DNA of 6,647 nt from Nitrospinota bacterium (GTDB lineage Bacteria > Nitrospinota > Nitrospinia > UBA9942). Location of the stretch: the NCBI GenBank assembly GCA_016200365.1, contig JACQEW010000018.1, forward strand, positions 1-6,647, given 5' to 3'. The translations under genes and the position numbers were made by a program. The notes below the pieces were generated by a model. That model worked only from the letters and a program-made list of their open reading frames with translations, did not search any database and was not told the origin of the DNA. Below are positions 5,214 to 6,647 of this stretch, one piece after another (the stretch's first letter is position 1; the number at the start of each line of letters is the position of its first letter).

Positions 5214-5480
5214 ATGTTGTCAGTAGAGGTTGTAAACGATGAAATTATTTCTGAATTGAAAGAGTTATCAGAGGAAAGCAGGAAAGCAGTCCTTGAATAT
5301 ATAGAGTGCTTAAAAGATAAAAGCAAAGATAAGACTATTAAACTATTAAAGAAGACATCAGGCGGATGGAAGGGGCTTGTTGACGCAGAAAAATTAAAAT
5401 TCGCTATATATTCAAATAGACTGACAAATAATAAAACTCATTTTGAAAGGATAGATTCATTGAAAATCGGTTTGCTGTAA
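5214..5480 (+). CDS. VapB-like antitoxin, apparently orphan
   Basis: An 88-aa acidic/basic alternating protein with the N-terminal pattern ISELKELSEESRKAVLEYIECLK (helical, amphipathic) and then TSGGWKGLVDAEKLKFAIY. The W-K-x-L-V-D-x-E-x-L-K-x-x-I-Y pattern is one I associate with small antitoxins encoded just before PIN-domain (VapC-type) toxins. That family link is from memory, not a search. Normally such proteins end soon after 'IY..RL' with a short R-P-E-V tail; here the tail is different (NNKTHFERIDSLKIGLL) and no PIN toxin follows, so the toxin and the antitoxin's native end may have been deleted. A good Shine-Dalgarno (AAGGAGG) precedes the ATG and the gene starts 17 bp after hslU, so it is probably translated from the hslVU transcript. 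It could instead be a non-antitoxin small protein. Confidence 0.6.
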   Translation: MLSVEVVNDEIISELKELSEESRKAVLEYIECLKDKSKDKTIKLLKKTSGGWKGLVDAEKLKFAIYSNRLTNNKTHFERIDSLKIGLL

Positions 5481-5623
5481 GATAACGATGGAGTATAAAG
5501 TTTAACCCAAATCAAAAAAATATTTTTTAATGGCTGCAGACAGTCATTAGAAAATATGGAGATTCCCTATGCATCCCCTAACAATTATAGTGAACGAATT
5601 AAATAATTTAAAATTGAGTATCT
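5481..5623. other. Gene-free spacer, possible gene scraps
   Basis: No supported gene. It holds a perfect A/T palindrome AAAAAATATTTTTT (5515-5528) and a start-less open stretch ending in NMEIPYASPNNYSERIK before TAA 5604-5606. A five-codon frame MEYKV-stop at 5489 resembles the first residues of RelE/ParE-type toxins and could be a remnant, but this is too short to claim. Confidence 0.3.
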
Positions 5624-5676
5624 GTCATTCCGAGTGAAACGAGGAATCTTGGATTTCTCCCTTCGGTCGAAATGAC
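5624..5676. repeat. REP-like palindromic element upstream of hicBA
   Basis: GTCATTCCGA at 5624-5633 and TCGAAATGAC at 5667-5676 form terminal inverted arms with one mismatch; the inside carries CGAGGAATCTTGGATTTC. The pattern (GTCATTC..GAG.GAA.CGAGGAATCT ... TCGAAATGAC) resembles a dispersed intergenic palindrome found in many bacterial phyla. It lies 33 bp before hicB, so it is in the 5' leader of the toxin-antitoxin transcript. Confidence 0.75.
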
Positions 5677-5709
5677 TTCTATCCATGAACAAAAAAATAC
5701 GGAGGAAAA

Positions 5710-5946
5710 ATGAAGACTTTTGATTATACCGCAGTAGTTTGGAAAGAAAAAGAAGGTTATGTTTCAAAGTGTCCTGAACTCGGCGTTGCAAGCTGTGGAG
5801 ACTCTATTTCCGATGCAATGGAAAGTTTGAAAGAAGCTGTATCCCTTTATCTTGAAAATGCAGAAACCCTTGGATTATTAAAAGATGTAGAGGAAAGTCT
5901 TACGACTTCTGAAAAATTTACCTCCCACATGGAGGTTGTGATGTAA
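5710..5946 (+). CDS. hicB: HicB-family antitoxin
   Basis: A 78-aa protein of the compact HicB-like fold, the antitoxin of type II HicAB modules that binds and blocks the HicA RNase. The typical features are an N-terminal strand (FDYTAVVWKEKEGYVSKCPEL), the G-x-x-S-x-G-D-S motif (GVASCGDSISDAM, residues 25-37) and the helix ESLKEAVSLYLEN (38-50). It lacks a C-terminal ribbon-helix-helix or HTH domain found in longer HicB proteins, so it may not repress its own promoter alone. GGAGG lies 5 nt before the ATG. Its TAA overlaps the hicA ATG by one base (TAATG), so the two are translationally coupled, with antitoxin first, the reverse of the E. coli hicA-hicB order. Confidence 0.88.
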   Translation: MKTFDYTAVVWKEKEGYVSKCPELGVASCGDSISDAMESLKEAVSLYLENAETLGLLKDVEESLTTSEKFTSHMEVVM

Positions 5947-6179
5947 TGCCAAAACTTCCAGTTGTATCATCAAAGGAAGTCATCAGGATATTACGAAAAA
6001 TTGGTTTTGAATATGCACCTAAGAGGGGCAAAGGAAGCCATCTTGCTTTTGTAAAGAAGAATAGAGATAAGACTCGTCTTGTTATAGTTCCTAAGAGAAG
6101 TGATATTCCAAAAGGGACATTGCTTGCCATTTTGGATCAAGCAGGGCTAACAAAGGACGAATTTATAGATTTACTATAA
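5946..6179 (+). CDS. hicA: HicA-family mRNA interferase toxin
   Basis: A 77-aa basic protein of the HicA (YcfA-like) double-stranded-RNA-binding fold that cleaves mRNA independently of ribosomes and is held inactive by HicB. The sequence shows SSKEVIRILRKIGFEYAPKR, then GKGSHLAF with the catalytic His32, a basic strand TRLVIVPKRSD, and the conserved IPKGTLLAILDQAGLTKDEF helix. Length is normal and no residue is missing, so the toxin looks functional. The ATG overlaps the hicB stop. The argB reading frame begins 15 bp after the hicA stop and its candidate Shine-Dalgarno (AAGGAG, 6178-6183) uses the last bases of hicA, so the toxin-antitoxin pair and argB share a transcript or at least have no terminator between them. 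Confidence 0.9.
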   Translation: MPKLPVVSSKEVIRILRKIGFEYAPKRGKGSHLAFVKKNRDKTRLVIVPKRSDIPKGTLLAILDQAGLTKDEFIDLL

Positions 6180-6194
6180 GGAGTATAGTTAAAA

Positions 6195-6647
6195 ATGAAT
6201 AAGGAGAAATCTACAAAAGAAATGGAGAAGCTGATAAAGAAGGCGGATGTGCTGCTTGAGGCGCTGCCTTATATCAGAAATCTCTACAAAAAAACCATTG
6301 TCATAAAATACGGCGGGAGCGCTATGGTGGCGGAGGATCTCAAGAAAAATTTTGCCATGGATGTTGTTCTCCTTAAATATATAGGCATAAATCCTGTTAT
6401 AGTTCACGGCGGTGGACCTCAGATTGGAAAGACACTTGAAAAAATGGGAAAGAAGTCGCAATTCGTAGATGGCTTGCGGGTTACAGATCCTGAAATAATA
6501 GATATAGGCATGGTCGGAGAGGTAGAATCAATAAATGCAGGGATTCTTAATACCCTCGATGATGGCGGGTTCATACCGATTATTGCCCCTGTAGGCGTAG
6601 GAGAGCATGGGGAAGCCTATAATATTAATGCCGACTTTGTGGCAGGT
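6195..6647 (+). CDS. argB: N-acetylglutamate kinase, 5' part, with an internal deletion
   Basis: ArgB phosphorylates N-acetylglutamate with ATP, the second step of arginine synthesis, in the cytoplasm. 151 codons are seen; the gene runs off the right edge. Conserved parts: TIVIKYGGSAM with catalytic Lys38, HGGGPQI (71-77), GLRVTDPE with substrate-binding Arg95, and the YNINAD segment (142-147; Asn143 and Asp147 correspond to E. coli N158 and D162). Lys38 to Arg95 is 57 residues, as in E. coli (K8 to R66, 58), but Arg95 to Asn143 is only 48 against 92 in E. coli (R66 to N158). About 44 residues are thus missing in frame, between TDPE and DIGMVGEVESIN: normally the helix with the GK.NKEIV segment and the GGKAVGLSGKDG region. 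The enzyme may be inactive. Start: ATG 6195 with AAGGAG 11 nt upstream; many homologues begin at the equivalent of Met10 (6222), also possible. Confidence 0.88.
   Translation, partial: MNKEKSTKEMEKLIKKADVLLEALPYIRNLYKKTIVIKYGGSAMVAEDLKKNFAMDVVLLKYIGINPVIVHGGGPQIGKTLEKMGKKSQFVDGLRVTDPEIIDIGMVGEVESINAGILNTLDDGGFIPIIAPVGVGEHGEAYNINADFVAG

Noticed and set aside
5585..5791. Minus-strand open frame over the REP-like palindrome
   Set aside because: It overlaps the hicB start in antisense and derives from the palindrome; no coding support.

Overview
The window looks like chromosome from a Gram-negative, moderately AT-rich bacterium that uses ATA for Ile and AGG/AGA for Arg heavily. Together with the gene order xerC-hslV-hslU-(insert)-argB, this suggests a Nitrospirota or Thermodesulfobacteriota (former Deltaproteobacteria) type of organism. 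That placement is an inference from style and synteny. A lipoprotein and a probable outer-membrane barrel support a diderm envelope.

Layout. Positions 1-1130 (minus strand) hold a short envelope operon: a good promoter (1103-1130), a strong Shine-Dalgarno with no standard start codon behind it, a possible small ORF (943-1059), a 233-aa secreted probable beta-barrel protein (224-925), and the start of a lipoprotein running off the left edge. Positions 1208-1863 are a graveyard. A NarL/LuxR-type response regulator (minus strand) has lost the first half of its receiver, which abuts a fragment of an IS1380-type transposase (plus strand). It is also frameshifted between receiver and HTH at a homopolymer. 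From 2056 to the right edge everything is on the plus strand: xerC (tyrosine recombinase), hslV and hslU (ATP-dependent protease and its unfoldase), an orphan VapB-like antitoxin gene, a hicB-hicA toxin-antitoxin pair, and the 5' part of argB (N-acetylglutamate kinase).

The xerC-hslV-hslU order is an old conserved operon (compare codV-clpQ-clpY in Bacillus). HslU feeds unfolded substrates to HslV; XerC resolves chromosome dimers. The toxin-antitoxin genes sit where I would expect hslU and argB to be close neighbours, so they are probably a later insertion.

The most unusual aspect is the density of short repeats of unrelated sequence. A 91-bp palindrome and a 7-bp tandem array lie inside the xerC reading frame. 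Two 'head-to-head' arrays (short units, a unique loop, then the complementary units) fill the xerC-hslV and hslV-hslU gaps almost completely, the second leaving hslU without a visible ribosome-binding site. A REP-like palindrome precedes hicBA. A second surprise is that argB appears to lack about 44 internal residues while keeping its reading frame. No RNA genes, CRISPR array or convincing rho-independent terminator were seen.
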